A program made the translations under genes and the position numbers. This document shows, piece after piece, positions 1 to 13,470 of a stretch of DNA of 64,000 bases (position 1 is the first letter of the stretch; every line of letters starts with the position of its first letter). Under the pieces are notes generated by a model, which saw nothing but the letters and a program-made list of their open reading frames with translations, searched no databases and was not told where the DNA came from. Origin of the DNA: Puffinus mauretanicus. Its lineage: Eukaryota; Chordata; Aves; Procellariiformes; Procellariidae. The stretch lies in the NCBI GenBank assembly GCA_023333565.1, contig JAJKFH010003701.1:62001-126000 (forward strand), read 5' to 3'.

Positions 1-2711
1 TAAAGCAAATATTGAAACCTTACAGATGCTTGCCTGCAGCTGTACAGAAAAGACAAACAGCCTCCAGACAAGCCAGCCCCACAGAGCTTTTTACTTGCTT
101 AGTTTTAGCAAGATATATGAATACCTATGAAGGTGGAAAATGAGAGCTAGCATGAGACATTAATAGAACTCACTGGGAATCGGGGTCCTGATGTTGCCAG
201 AAGCGAAGTCCCTTCAACTCTCCATGCAGCGGGGGAGACATGAGGGTGCACAACACACTGCTGAAACAGGCCACGGAGAACAAGATCCATCAAAACCCCA
301 TCTCAGCAGCGTCACAGGCTGGAAGGAAGCAAGAGGATTTGCAGGTACGTATAGAAATAATGCGTGGAAAGAAAACAGGAGGGAAAGCCTGCTCTGTCAC
401 AAAATGCCCTAGATATATGTTACAGATGAAGTTTTGCTTCTGTAGAGATCTGTACATTTGTATCCCAGAAGGTGTTTTGGCCCTGGAATAGTCCAGCTGA
501 ATTTTTCCCGGTGTGAACGGACAGCTGAATTAGCCTAATGCGGTAAGCCTGGTCCTCAGCTTTATTTCATTTCCACTGACTGGACTCAGTGTAAGGTCCC
601 TGTGGGCATCCCCCCCTCCTGGAGGTTTGGCTGCTGGGGCACAGGGCCAGCTTACACACAGTGCAGCTGAGGGCTGCCCTTGCCGGGGTGCTATGATGGC
701 CAGTGACTCCCCGGGGTCCAGGAGCATCGGGGGCTCCCCATGGTGGGTGGCAGGTCAGGACCTGGCATCCGAGGCCCATCCCACTGCCCCAGCCAGGAGC
801 AAGGCAGCCAGGAGACACTAGGGGACAGCCCAAGCCATGGGCATTAGGCACCTCTCTGGGAACGGGACGGGATATTGTCCCATGGGTGGGGTTAGGATCA
901 GGCCCATGGAGGGAACTGGGGTCAGACCCAGCCCCTGCCTCATCTCCACAGGCTTGGCTGATGCCTAACTGCCAGGCCCAGTCCTGCCGCCCACGGGAGA
1001 CCCACAGTCCTGGCCCATGCTGCCCCCGACACTCAGACTCTCTTTTCCTCACGGTAACGAAGCACGAGTGGTTACACAGGTTTAGTCTCATCCAACTGGT
1101 TCTTAAAATTTGTAGGTCGTGACTCGAAATTCCTCTGCTTTCTTCCTTCGTAACCACGGCTGCTTATCCCACCACCGCTGCTGTGTCCAGCTGTGCTGCT
1201 TGCCACTGCATCTTTCCTTACTTCTCTGAGGACATGCTTCAGGCACAAATATCCTCCAAAGTACTAATTGAAAGGTGATGAACCAACTGCAGCTTCTGCC
1301 TGCCTTCGTCTTTATTGATAGTGCCGTTCTTCAAAACCACCTCCGCCCACGCCACAGCAGCCTTCTCTTTCCTTGCCATCTCTAAGGAGAAAGGATGCAC
1401 CATGAACCCTTCTCCTCTCTGTTGACTGCCCCGAGTGTGGGCTGCCAAAGTTTTAACCTCCAATCTGGTGTGGGAGTTTGATCAACAGACTCTAGCTCTG
1501 ACACGGGAGGCCAAAAGCCTTTGAGGAATATGACTGTCTTGCTTATTAAGCCTGTCCAATTCCAGCCAGCGAGTACTCAAACTAATCTCTGCTAATAGCT
1601 ACATAAAGGGTCACTGCTTGAAAGAAACAACGTGATCAAGTGTTCCCTTCTGTTCCACTTTTCCATCCCCTTTTTTCCCTTTGAACTAGAAGATCATGGG
1701 CAATAGGGATAATATTTCTTTGTGTATGGGGAAAACACCTTACTAAGAAAACTAATTTATTCAGACAGAAATATCTTCCTTTTTCTAGATACGCAGAAAA
1801 TCAAATGCACGGTGGAGCAGTAAGTGAAAGAGGAGGGTTTTCCTTGGTTTCAGTTTATTGCAGTGAAATTCACTGCTGTACCGGAAATAATGTCACAGTA
1901 ATGAGTAATGTCACAGAGGTCACAGGTAAGTGCAAATTTTGGGTGAATATCATGCCATATTTACTGTGAAACAGAATCACTGTTCTTAGAAAGGTTGAAA
2001 ATGAGCTCTTCTACAAAAGAGTGTATTTTCCTCCCTTGCAAGTATCATACATTTTGACACGTTGAAAGTTGAAAAGAAGAAAAAAAGACTTTTACATCAG
2101 GAATATATAACTTCATAATATCATTTCTGCTGAAGAACATTCTATATGTTCTATATGCTATATATAGAACAAGTGGCAAGAGGTGGCAAGAGGAGAAGAG
2201 TTCCTCAGTTGAGTTGGAAATAAGCTATTGGAAAGTTTCTTCACTGAAGCTGCAGTCAAACAAAGGTATTTTGGTTTCAGAGGCAATGTAGTAAACCAAA
2301 GCAGATTTTGAAGTTGTGTTAGTTTCCTGCAATGCTCCATAACACTAGCAATATGCATGTAGGGGACTTTTGGCTTTCCTTTATAACCATGCCTGGAAGA
2401 TCAGCATTTTTTGCAGTCCCAGATCCATCACTTCCTCTATGGTCAGGGATTTTCAGGGCTTATATGAATCTAGAATGGGTCAATGACCTAAGTGCTGAGG
2501 CTTATTTCTTTCTTATGGATAATTTAAAAATTGTTCAATATGAAGCAAAATCAAAATTTGAAACCATTGAAAATATTTACTATCCATTCAACACCTTAAA
2601 AAATTTGTTTGCTGTTTTCCTGTGCTGCTGTCATTTATTCAGCAACAGACTCAGTGGTCCAACCTAACAGATATTGTGGCAAGCTGGTTTTCAATGTGCC
2701 TTCAAGCTGCT
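1..2711. other. Non-coding sequence with a GC-rich patch
   Basis: No gene is recognised here. Most of the stretch is AT-rich with stop codons in all frames. The interval of about 600-1060 is clearly richer in G and C, and open frames run through it on both strands (to 196 aa on the minus strand and 139 aa on the plus strand). Their predicted proteins are low-complexity Pro/Gly/Ser/Arg sequences that match no family I know. The overlap of open frames on both strands is what GC-rich DNA gives by chance. It could be a small isolated CpG-poor GC patch, an old repeat or an untranslated exon. Confidence 0.5.
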
Positions 2712-2740
2712 CTGTGTGTGTTTGTGTGTGTGTGTGTGTA
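2712..2740. repeat. (TG)n microsatellite
   Basis: An interrupted TG dinucleotide run with one TTTG interruption near the start. Its length should vary between individuals. Confidence 0.9.
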
Positions 2741-5700
2741 TAAGCATGTGTATGTACACTCACCTGAAAATATCAGCATGTTTGGTGTGTGAGCATCAGA
2801 AGAAACATAATTCATTCTGTCACCTATGTGAGAAGCTGCAGTAAAGTACGTGTAAAAACCTATTGGATAAATACATTTTGTGCCATAAAATTCTATCACC
2901 TGCAAAGGCAGGTGTTAATGCTTCAGGAATACACACGTACCGTAGACAGTGTTGCAGACTGCAGAAACCTGGAGTGTGTTTGTGTTCCTGTAGCTCTTCC
3001 TTTAGCATGTGATTATTTGTTCAGTGATAGTGTGTTGCTGCTGCTTATCTATATATTGACACAATTGGTTCCATTGTAGAGCATTTTCTTGTGTCTAACT
3101 TTGTTTGCAAAGACTATTTCAAGATGATGCCAGTGGGGTGGGGACATGAGAGGAAGAGAGAGAGAGAATATTTTTAATTAGTTTGGTGTAGGTAGGAGGG
3201 AGAGGACAGATGCACATTGTAAATGTATCATTTTTTTTACATTTTTCTTGTGATATCAAGCAGCAAATAGACCAATCACAACAGTCCAGTAGCTTTATTT
3301 GTGCTGTTTTTGGAAGACTTGGCACTGCTAAGCACCCTTATGAAGCCTTATTGTTGTTCCTGCTTGACATTCCCTATCTTTGACACCTCCCTTCCCTTGA
3401 ATCGATGATGACTGCCATCTTAGCCCTCAGGCTTCTCCACGGCTGCTTTCAACTGAGCTAGCCTCGTCCATTATTTCTTGCTGCCCTACTTTTGCCCCTC
3501 ACCACCCCCTCTTTTAAAGTCTATGGCAACTTTAATTCAGCTTGCAAGCATGGCTGTTAAGGACAGCTTTTTTGAAAGGCAGGAGGTTTGCGCACCCGCC
3601 TGAATCTCTGGTGGAAATTTCCTTGCTCTGGTGTGTGGCATTGGCGGGGCATCGAGGGGGCCTGCTGCAACCAGCCTGCACCCCTTCTACGCAGTCTGAC
3701 ACAAAATGGCAGCTTGAGACGAGTGCCGTCACTTGCCTGGATAATACATTTAAATATAAAAGCAAAAAATTCATGGTAGCAATGTAGTTTCTCGGTGGAT
3801 ATGGCTGTCATGAGGTAATCGCACCCATGGGGGATTAGAAGCACTCGTTTATTCTTGGTGCTTGATCACACCCCAAGGACATGATTATCCCATGCCAGTA
3901 GTCATATTTCTTGTTATATCTTATTGCTTAATTGCAACATCATACCAAAAAAAAAAAAAAGAGTAAAAAAAGTCAAAAGGAAAAAAAATAGAGATCAGGT
4001 GAGATATTGCTGAAATCATCGTAAGAGAGTATGATAGTTTCTGAGCTGCTAGCTATGTATATTAATTAACCCTTCTCAGAGAAAATCCACAGAGGCGTAC
4101 TTTCAAGAGACGTTCCCCTCGCTTTTTACACAAACAGATATGTGGTATAGTTTCTCTCTTGGTATCTCATGCACTGCTTCAGGCTCTTGATGTCAAAATA
4201 TACCAGCTGAGAATGTAGGATAAGAACAGCCGTAGGCTTTCCTCTGGTCCTCAAGACATTTCAAATCTATACTTTCCTGATTAGTATAATACCCTGTTTC
4301 ATCAGGAGCACAAATATTTTTTCTCCTGGTTTCCAAATGGGCAACATTTACAGCAGTATGTGAAAAGCCTTAACATAAAGAAAACAGAAAAACATAGAAA
4401 ATTCACCTGGGAGTCCGAAGCTCTAACCTATATTTACTTTTTCCATTGTGAGAAACATTTAAATAATTCCTTAACATTTATAACTGCACAGCTATTTGAA
4501 ATAATTGAAACGGAAACGTTAAAAGAAATTACATTTTGCTAATCCATTTACAATGGTATAAATTGCTTCTCACAGCCAACTGCCAGGCTGGCTGTTTTAT
4601 TTAATAACTTTAATGCTGAGGTTCCCTAAGGCGAGGAGACAGTTATCCCACCAACTGCAGAAGGTTTTACCTAAGTATCCCCTGGCTATTGTCCAGGGAC
4701 TGTGAAGGAGCTCGGCTAACAGGTTCACTGGCATTCCTTGTCTCTAACAAATATAGCTGTTGTATGTGTTAATGCAAACTAATTCAAAGTGAAAGAGAAA
4801 AAGGCATAAACAATGCATCCTAGCAAATCAGACTGTTTTATTAGTGTACGATTGTGGCTGGGTGACTAATAATTTATCATTATAAAATATGTTGTTATTA
4901 CATTTTGAGAGCCTGGGACTGAGCAATTATGACCTTACTCCCAAGCAGAATCACAAATACATCTCAAATTAAAGGACTCTCAGAAAGAAATAGTGTCTAG
5001 AAGGATAACTCACAAGCATAGTCATTTGATAGTCATTGCTCTATACAATACAACTTTATCTATAGCATTTATTCCCATATTCAGTAGCATCATGGAAGAT
5101 AATTCTTTCTCCCCTGCCTCCATGATAAGCTGCATTAGGTGGACTTTCTTTTCAGGCTGTGAGTAAAAATGATTTCCCTGGGTATGATCCCCTTTTTCTT
5201 GGTGTGGTTTAAGTGGAGTCATTCAGTGTAGGGAAGATCAGGATCCAGCCCATTTTCCCTACTGTGAACTCTGGAGTACTCCCCGTCTCTTTTGCTCATC
5301 GTACGAAGGACAGTGTTAGATTCAGGCTTGGCCTCTCTCAGTTCAGCACAATGTTAATTGCTTCAGTATGAGATATGTTAGAGGAGCCCCAGGTTTCTCC
5401 AAAGATTGAAAAGTTGCTGACTAACAGAAAGGAATCCGTTTTTCAATAGTAAGACTGTTCCGCTTTGCCTGTTCAAATGCTGCAAAATGTTAATTGTTTC
5501 AGAGGCTTAAAAGAACATGCACTTTCTTATAATGGGGAAGACTGCAGAAAAACCTGTCAAGTGAATTTTTTTCATAAGTCTCAGAAATAGAACACAAAGA
5601 AATTAGCAAAGTGTATTAAAATATGCGGAATCCATGTTTTTGATTAAAAACACTTAACTGTTTTTGAAAATAGCAGAGACATTACTGGCTATGTTTGCAT

Positions 5701-8700
5701 TTTCAAATTGTATTGATCATAACCGCTAACCATCTATGAATTATATAGGAACATGACTGCTTTTTTTTATTATTCCTCTCCAAGAAATACATTTTTATTT
5801 TCAGGTAAGTTGCCCTGAGGCAAAGACTTGAAATTGTTCTCAAGCAGATAGTATAATTAAGGATTGATCTGCACAGTGGGGAGAAGTTGGATGAATCAGA
5901 CGCTGACATTTCTTTCTTTTTAATTTTTCCTTATGACTGAAAGTCTGGATTCCTCCCAACTAACATAAAACACTTAACTATGTAGAAGATGTAGGGTTAA
6001 GAGTTTAGATATCCTTGATTGTTAAGGATTGTCAAAGACAGATAGGTACTTCCAGCTGGCAATTTATCCTATATCTCGTCATTGACTCTAGCAGGAGCCT
6101 AGGGCGAATATTCTCCTGACTTAGACACCTCAGGTAGATGCCTGAGGTTGAAGTGGGATGAAAGCAGGCTGAAAATCTTGATTTAGTTTAGCAGAGACTA
6201 CCTGTTCTCAATTACCTGACTTGGAAACAATGATAAATATTCACATAACAAATCTGTAGTCACAGAGAGAAGTCTTTGGCTTGTCTTCAATACCTTGATT
6301 TCCTCCTTTAAACACATTTTCGGATTAAGAATTGCTCAGCAGTATGTCAGGAGCTGGGCTTGGGATCCCCATCGAAGGCATGAAACCTTCCATTTAAATG
6401 TCCCTAGTTTGATCCTAGCTCTAAATCAAATTTCATGAAGAAATGTGTGCCTTGTGCAGTCAACATTTTACTGCAGCAAATTCTGGGCCCTGAGGTCACA
6501 GTATTTCTACATATAGGGATATATAGGGAGATGCATATCTTGTGCCTTGTTCCTTCATGCTACAGTAGAAAATAGTAGCTGAGGAAATTAATCTGCTTTG
6601 CCATCCATGGTATTTGCTTTGTTGAAAAATTATTTCCATAATAAATCAATTAAAGTACATATTTAATGAGCCACATGCATTGAGAAAAATATAATAAGTC
6701 TTTCAAAATAGTACCTGGTTGAGATGGCTTAAAAGATACACCCCAAAGAAACAAAAATGGTTTGGGTTATGTGTCACCTACCGAGCTCTTTCTGTGCGAT
6801 ATGAAACTATCTATCAATTATATACAATCTTGCTGTCATATACAAAATAAAATGCAAAAGGCTATAAAATAATAGCACAGAACATCATAAATAACACTTA
6901 TGCGGCTTATCTGACCCAAGACTGAGATGATAAACAGAGAGATACAGGTCATTATCTACAAATGCTTATGAAATTCATTTTGGTTACAATGAAGAAGAAA
7001 CAGGAAGATAAGTCTCAAAATAAACTGGAATTTAATCTGGGGGTATTCTGTAGATTGACCTGACTCAAGACAGTAAACATCTTGTGCTCAGTGAAGCCTC
7101 AAACAGCATTAATCAACGTGATATTCTTGAGTAATATATCTAATTATTGACCTATATAAAATATTTTGGCCTTTTCATCAGTGCAACTAAATAAGCATTT
7201 CCCTGTAATACTTTTTTTTTTTGATGCTGTGAGAATTGATCATATTGAAATACAGTAAATCTGCCAAGAAAGAAGATTCATGAAGAACAGCCTTTCGCCT
7301 GGATGAAAGGACATTATCTGTAATGGGTTCTTCACAGGAAGTTGAGGGAGTAACTGAGTTTATAACTGCAGATCAAAGAAATCAAGGTATCCTGAATTCC
7401 CTGTTGTGAACAGAAGCCCAAAGGTTTGGTATTACCTGTTTGACTTGAGGAAACTCTCTGCACTTTTATGAAACTGGTTTAGCAATACTTTTTGGCGCCC
7501 CTGATTTTGATTTTAAGTTCCGAGCCTTCTGGCTTTAAAACGGGCCAAATTAATTTTATCTATCAAAGCAGAGAATTTACTTAAAAGACTAAGATTATAA
7601 TTTGGAAAATTGAAATCATGGTCAGCTGATTGATTAGCTTATTCAGGTAACAGTTCTTTTCAGTGCATGTCCAAGCCCTCACTTGTATCTTGATTACGCA
7701 GTTTCCCTCTGGTGGTGCCTCTCCTCTGGCAATGCAAAGTTCTTTGCACTTTCCAATTACAATCAGGGCTGCCACAATATCCAGGCTGCCAGCTAGACAC
7801 TCCTCCAGAATATGCTTTTTTAGTGCCATGGCAGTTTTTCCACTTTTTTCCCTGCCTTACTTCATTTGTTCAGTTTCTTAAGTTGCTTGGTTAGATGAAA
7901 GCTAAAGCCCTTCTGACCCCTGAACCCAAAAGAAAATCCCCTTTGTTATAACTGTTGTTTCACACTCTGCCACAAACCACATCTCTGCAATTTCCCCATT
8001 TTACATATTCAATAATTCTTGTGCCACCTCTTAATGTCCAAATTCCTTCTGACTCTACAGATATGCAACATTTCTCAAAATGAGCATAGTTATGGCGAGC
8101 TTTAGACCTACAAAGTGGATACAAATCCCCAAGGAAACACGTGTGTCTCATTGCAAGCAAAATTTGTCCTTTCACCTGTTAGATCCTTGGTTCATTTAAC
8201 TTGTGAATTGAGAGGAAAAATTAGTGATGTGAAAATTACACAAGTAGAGGACAAGCCTCAGTTCTGTGCAGGAAAGAGGTGGTGGTGGTGAAGTTTCATC
8301 GGAAGGTAAGCAACAGACCCAGAAAATGGCGTCTGGTGGGTCACTCTTTGCCACTAACACTGGCTAGCTTGTGAAGCTGCTAGGTCTTGAAAAAATAAAC
8401 AGAGGTGGACTTGAAAAACCCTAGGGGTCCACATTTCTATGTCTTTTTGGCTATATTGCAGAAGAAATATTTAACAACTCTCTTTTTTCTACCGAGACAA
8501 ACAGTTCTTACAGGCTAATTTTAGTAATTTTGTTATTTTATACCTCTTTCATGTTCTTCAATGTAGTCCTGACCTTCTGAATACTGTGAATAAATTTTGT
8601 AACTGTGTCTATGACTGCTTCAAATGCAGGGCTATATCTCCTTATCAAATCTTGTGGAAGAAAGAGGTCATGAGAGACCTGATCTGTTATGAATGGAGAT

Positions 8701-9117
8701 GTTCTGAGCCATTAAACCAGCAGACAAGAGAAAATCTGAGGCTAGTGCAGAGTGAAAACCTTGTCACAAAGTTTGGGAATGAATTGATTAAGTAGGAAGC
8801 TTTCCTGAAATTCTTTGATAAAAGGGAGCTACAAGTAATATGACTTAGACCAGTTTTTCAGCTGGTCGAGGAAAGCAGTCTGGAGTCTATGTGTGCTCGG
8901 GCTTTGGGATGTGGCCCTGCACTGAACAAGTACACCATGGGGGTGGCAGTAGGCACAGTCTGAGACACGTCTTTCTGGAATCCAAATCTCAGAAATCTCA
9001 TAGGAGACATTTTCTTTCAGAATGCATGTCTCGCTATCTGATATAGAAGCTGAAGCTAGAGCTCAGAAACCTCTCTTTGTCAGTCAGCAGGGTGTTTACT
9101 GAACTGCCATTTTTTGG
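2741..9117. other. AT-rich non-coding stretch, no gene seen
   Basis: No open frame exceeds about 100 codons and none resembles a known protein. The sequence is typical intergenic or intronic DNA with short A and T runs, for example around 3945-3990 and 7210-7222. Two pieces look more complex than the rest: 3390-3850, which is moderately GC-rich with mixed motifs, and 4825-4935, which has several TAAT cores. They are noted as possible conserved non-coding elements only. Confidence 0.5.
3390..3850. promoter_or_regulatory. Possible conserved non-coding element
   Basis: A block of about 460 bp stands out from the AT-rich surroundings by its mixed, non-repetitive composition. Several overlapping frames of 63-95 codons cross it on both strands, and none has a recognisable product. 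AT-rich motifs suited to homeodomain or MEF2-type factors occur near 3740-3775, and the stretch at about 3800-3835 is also complex. Function is inferred from composition only. An old unrecognised repeat or an untranslated exon would look similar. Confidence 0.2.
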
Positions 9118-10086
9118 TGTAATGGTGTGGTAGTGCATTCCCCCCCGCCTCCTGGGCCACTCCACAATCTCAGAAACTCCCGTTAAACCTTGGCCTTGGT
9201 GTAATGAGTCAGGCGGTGAAGCATCCCTTTACCGTATCAGGAACTCTTGCATAGCTGAGGTTGGGGAATGTACCGATCGTACCAAAAACTTCTGCTGCCT
9301 GGCCCAAGTGGAGGACGAGAGCGGGGATAATTGTCATCCCCTGATACCCTTATCTGAGTTGTAGCTCAGGTGAAACAACACTATTGTTACTGAAACCTTG
9401 AGAGTTTTGACGGATGACTAGAGGCAATCATCTTGCAACCCTATAAACAGTGGTCCCAAGTGAGACCCTTTGAGCTCTCCTGGACTGCAGTGGGCTGCAC
9501 CCAGAATCTCCCTCTGAGTGGAACGCTCCTCAGAGTTTGCAAACTCTCGAGTTTGCGATATTCGGCGGACCATCGCCGACTGGCACAGGACCTGGGCTGC
9601 AACACTCCTGAAGGCTCAACCCTTCGCCTGTTGAGAAATGCCAAGACATTTTATGTGAGTATGTCACTGAACTCGAGGGGGATTTTTAACAGGTATATCT
9701 TTGTATATTTATCTATCCTTGCTTCTGTGTGCGTGTGTGTGTGAATTGATGGAAATACCTGCTAGCATAGTCTGCTAAAATTGTATGATCTATCTTAAAA
9801 TTTGGAATGAACCTTAGACTGCTGCTAAACACATATAATCCCTTAGACATATACCGTTGACCAAGTCTGGGACTAGGGGTAGATCTAGCCAGGTCTACTC
9901 TGAACCTCGTGACTCAATGGGAGGGTTTCCTTACCCTTATTTGCACTAGACATAAACTGTTGTCCAAGTCTGAGACTAAGATTGGACCCAGACGTGTCTT
10001 CTCTGAACCTCATGACTCAATGGGAGGGTGTCCCTTAACCTTTTGTGCTCGGCCTCTGTATAAATCATTCCAAATAAATTCTAACA
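9118..10086 (+). mobile_element. LTR-like segment, probably from an endogenous retrovirus
   Basis: The segment starts with TG and ends near CA, and the boundaries are approximate. It has two TATAAA boxes (9442-9447 and 10059-10064) and a polyadenylation signal AATAAA (10073-10078), spaced as expected for a + strand LTR or two overlapping LTR remnants. Its composition differs from the flanks, with more GC between 9440 and 9640. An imperfect 103-bp tandem duplication lies at 9844-10050. No gag, pol or env reading frame accompanies it, so it would be a solo LTR or fragment. The open frame at 9433-9744 (103 aa) has no recognisable product. I did not see a clear target-site duplication, so the LTR call is tentative. 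Confidence 0.45.
9844..10050 (+). repeat. Imperfect tandem duplication, period about 103 bp
   Basis: Two adjacent units (about 9844-9946 and 9947-10050) share the same order of blocks: TAGACATA, a CCAAGTCTG block, and a CTCTGAACCTC..TGACTCAATGGGAGGGT block. They differ by scattered substitutions, so the duplication is not recent. It lies just before the TATA box at 10059. Duplicated enhancer-like units before the promoter are a known feature of retroviral U3 regions. That role here is inference. Confidence 0.8.
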
Positions 10087-10093
10087 CGATACC

Positions 10094-10340
10094 CTGGTTT
10101 TGGCTGAGATAGAGCTAATGTTCTCCCTAGTAGCTGGTGTAGTGCTGTGTTTTGGATTTAGTTTGAAAATAAGGTTGATGACACACTGACGTTTTAGTTG
10201 TTGCTAAGTAATGTTCACACTAGTCAAGGACTTTTCACCTTCCCATGCTCTTTTCCTTTCTATTAAAATCACTTTCTGCTAATATCTTTGACAGTGATTA
10301 TTTAAGCGGCCTCTAAACCACTCATTCGTGACAAATGGAA
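10094..10340 (+). mobile_element. ERVL-type avian LTR fragment
   Basis: The block opens with TGGTTTTGGCTGAGATAGAG and continues through a GTAGCTGGT..GCTGTGTTTTGGATTTAG block, a GTTGTTGCTAAGTAATGTT block and an AGTCAAGGACTTTTCA..CCATGCTCT block. I recognise this order from dispersed bird LTRs usually classed as ERVL, but the family name comes from memory and was not checked. The copy is diverged and appears cut short at its 3' side, with no internal coding region. It abuts the LTR-like segment at 9118-10086 with only a few bases between them, so one element may have inserted at the edge of the other. Confidence 0.6.
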
Positions 10341-13300
10341 GGGTCCAGAGGTGATTTCCAGTGCAGGAAGTCTTTCAGCTACAGATTGTCAGGAGTAGGC
10401 TGTGGTGTACAGGGAGTCCTGGCTTCATGCATGTCTTGCTCTCTGCATCTGCTGCAGGTCACTTTCCTAGACAGGACTTTTGGTTCAGTCCAGGCACCTG
10501 GTCTTATTAAGTAGTCCTTCCTGTAATGTAAAGAATAGAGAATGACATAGACTGTGCTGTGACCATTCTGAGATTTCACAAAAAGAGTAAAAGAAGCCCT
10601 TTCTGTGTTTTATTAATACACTATCTTTCATAATCACAGATTTTTTTAGTTGTTACTGTATAAAAAAATTAACTTCTACTGAACTGATATATCTAATTCA
10701 TATCCAGAATCTATAATAGTTGTAGTCCTTTTAACTAACCTGTAGATAAATCCATCTGCAAGGGACTTTGTACGATTCTCTGTTCTCTAAGTTACCCATT
10801 CAGTCGTTATCTGTGATAAGAGCAGAAGGAGGTTATATAGAACTAATGGGAAGGTCTGTGCCATAAGATTCTGCAAATCACTTTGAACATTTTGGTGTGG
10901 AACAAGCACATTACACAGTTTAGATTATCAGTGGGGTTTGGATGTCAGATGTCTTGATGTAAAAGCTTGAGACTCTAGAAAAACAAAATAACATAAAAGT
11001 GGTAACAAGCTCATAATTAGTGATGGTGAGAGGTATTCTGATGGGTTGGTTTCCTTTTTCATTGAAAACTAAGACTTTTCTAGAAATTATTATAATAAAT
11101 TTAATTTCTGGAGTAAAACCTAAGCAGGTTCCTTTGCTAGCACCATGATCATTTGTCCAAAGCATATCTTATTGATCTTTCCAGAAGAGGTCAGGATAGA
11201 AAAAACTTTCACCTTAAATATTGTTTATCATTCCAGTATCTTATTTTTATTACATGTGGATCAACCTCACCCAATATATTTTTTAATTTTGCTCTGCAGG
11301 GCAATTTCTATCTTTTTTTTTTTTTTCATTTCTTCTTGGAATGGGGAAAAAGGAAGCCAAAGTTATGGCATTACCTATGAAAAAAATACTCTTTCTCTTA
11401 ATAAAGTTATTTCAATGCCTTTTTAGCTAGCCCATGCTGAGAAGGGGGAAAATCCAACTTATTCTTGTTGAACATCAGATTTCCCTGAAAGCTACTTAGA
11501 GTGAACAAAGGTATAGCGGTGTGGGAGTGACAGCTTGAACCAAGAACTTTTTTGGAGTTGTTCTATCATCAGAGGACAGAGCACAGGTATGCAGGGTAAT
11601 TTCTGAGGATGCTCTTTGTTTGGAAGTCTCTTTTGAGCAGCTGGCTGTTGAAGTTTCTTGCCCGATCCACTGGGAGAAAGCTAATGGCTAAGAGGATCTG
11701 AATCACAACATGCTTAGGAGGAAGCATAAATTTACTGTACACTTCAGAAGTGAATTCCTTTACCTTTTGAGGCCTTAAGCAAGCAACTTTTAAATCCGTA
11801 CTCAGTCACATCAGAACACGCAGCTGTGTCCAATTGGTAGGAGAAATTATGATCATATTAGCTAACATATTCTGACATAGTTAATAACCCCAATGAAGGC
11901 AGACCCAAGGTGATTTACTCGCTGTGTATTGTTGCACACAATATATTAATCAGAAAAGCTCTGCTTGTGGAGCAGCTTGCAATTTAACATAATGCTGGAC
12001 CCAGCAACCTCAGTCTCCTGGAAGAAAAAAGGAATCTTTTGGGCTAAGTGAACAATCTTGCTTGAATTTTGAAAATGCAAATGCATTTTGATTTATTACA
12101 ATGTGGGAATCAATCAGGGGAATATCCCATTTCCTCTGGTGTGAATGCCATGGAAGCAAGAGCAGCCAAATCCTGGAGAAGGAAGGAGGAGAAAAAGACT
12201 GGGACAATTGTTCTCTCAGTCCTCCCTATGACATTGGGTGGTATGAGGTGACTGAGAGATCACCCATAAAACTGGGCAAGAGTCATGGGGAAAATGTGAG
12301 AAAGTGTGTGCCCAGCTGGAAAGTTCTGACATTTTGTGGCTACTAAACACTGTCCCAGGATCCTTTCTTCCTGTATCCTTGTTATTGCTCAAAAAATGGT
12401 GCTAGAAGAAATCAGGCTTGGTCTGGGGCTTTTTTTGGTGGTATTTGTGTGCAGGTGTATGAATTAAGATTTTCCTAAAAATGTGTATTTCCAAGAGACT
12501 TTCCAAAAATTTTGATCATTGAACAGAGACATGTGTAGAGTAAAATGTTGCTGACTTAACCTGTTTCCTAAAAGTGTATTTTCAAGGTCAATGCTTCTTT
12601 CTCCTCCTTGAACCTAAGAATTCTTGCTGTTTTTCACAGTGTTTCCTCAGCTGCTTGAAAGGTTGACTTTGAAGTTAGTGAAGTTATCACCTCTAAGGAG
12701 AAAGATGAAACCCTCTTAAATTAGGTGAGGGCAGATAAATGTAAAATATACTAATTTTTCAAACACTTTAGCATAAGATGTATTTGCTCTAACAGAAAGG
12801 CAGAGGGCTCAGTGCTGACTGTAGGGTGTGGTTTTCAGTCACTCTCAGATTTGGCGAAACTTTGTTGCCCTTGAAGGAAACGGGACTTTTCCCTGTATCT
12901 TCACTGGAATCAGTGTTTAATCCACTATTTAGCAGTCCTAGGTTATCAGCTAGAATTCTGTTTCCATGGACCTGAAAGAAACTCAGGAAAAGTTGTACTT
13001 TTGATATATTGATATTCTTGGCCAAAATATGAACATCACTGGGTCTGCTTATGGCTCTCTGCTGGACACTGGCGTACAAATGTGGAGTGGTTCATGCTGC
13101 CTGTGTTATTATCTAGCTAGAGAGCTTCTGCCTCCTGAGATGTAAGGCTGCAAGATTTCAAAAGCACTAAAAATATATTAATGCACAGTTTTAAGGCGAC
13201 TCATGCAGCCTCCTCACAGTCCTGGCATCTCAAGAGTGCTTGTTTGTCAGAGCTTTGCAGTTGACCTTCAGGAATCTCTTGAGCATATAAATGGATCTGT

Positions 13301-13470
13301 AATGTGCAAGAGCTTCCTTCCTTAGATGTTGTTTTGACATAACTTGACCCTCAGCAACTTTTTGAGAATGTTTCAGGATTAACAAAACAACCAAGATGGT
13401 AAATTCAATGACTGAGATGTTGCTAATATTAGAGTTGTCTTGGCAATGACAAATAAGCTAATTGGAATAT
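10341..13470. other. AT-rich non-coding stretch, no gene seen
   Basis: Only short frames (96 codons or fewer) with no recognisable product. A T-rich run lies at about 11310-11328. Nothing in this stretch indicates an exon, RNA gene or mobile element that I can support. Confidence 0.5.

Noticed and set aside
567..1157. A 196-codon minus-strand frame
   Set aside because: Low-complexity product with no family match. An overlapping plus-strand frame of 139 codons shows that composition, not selection, keeps it open.
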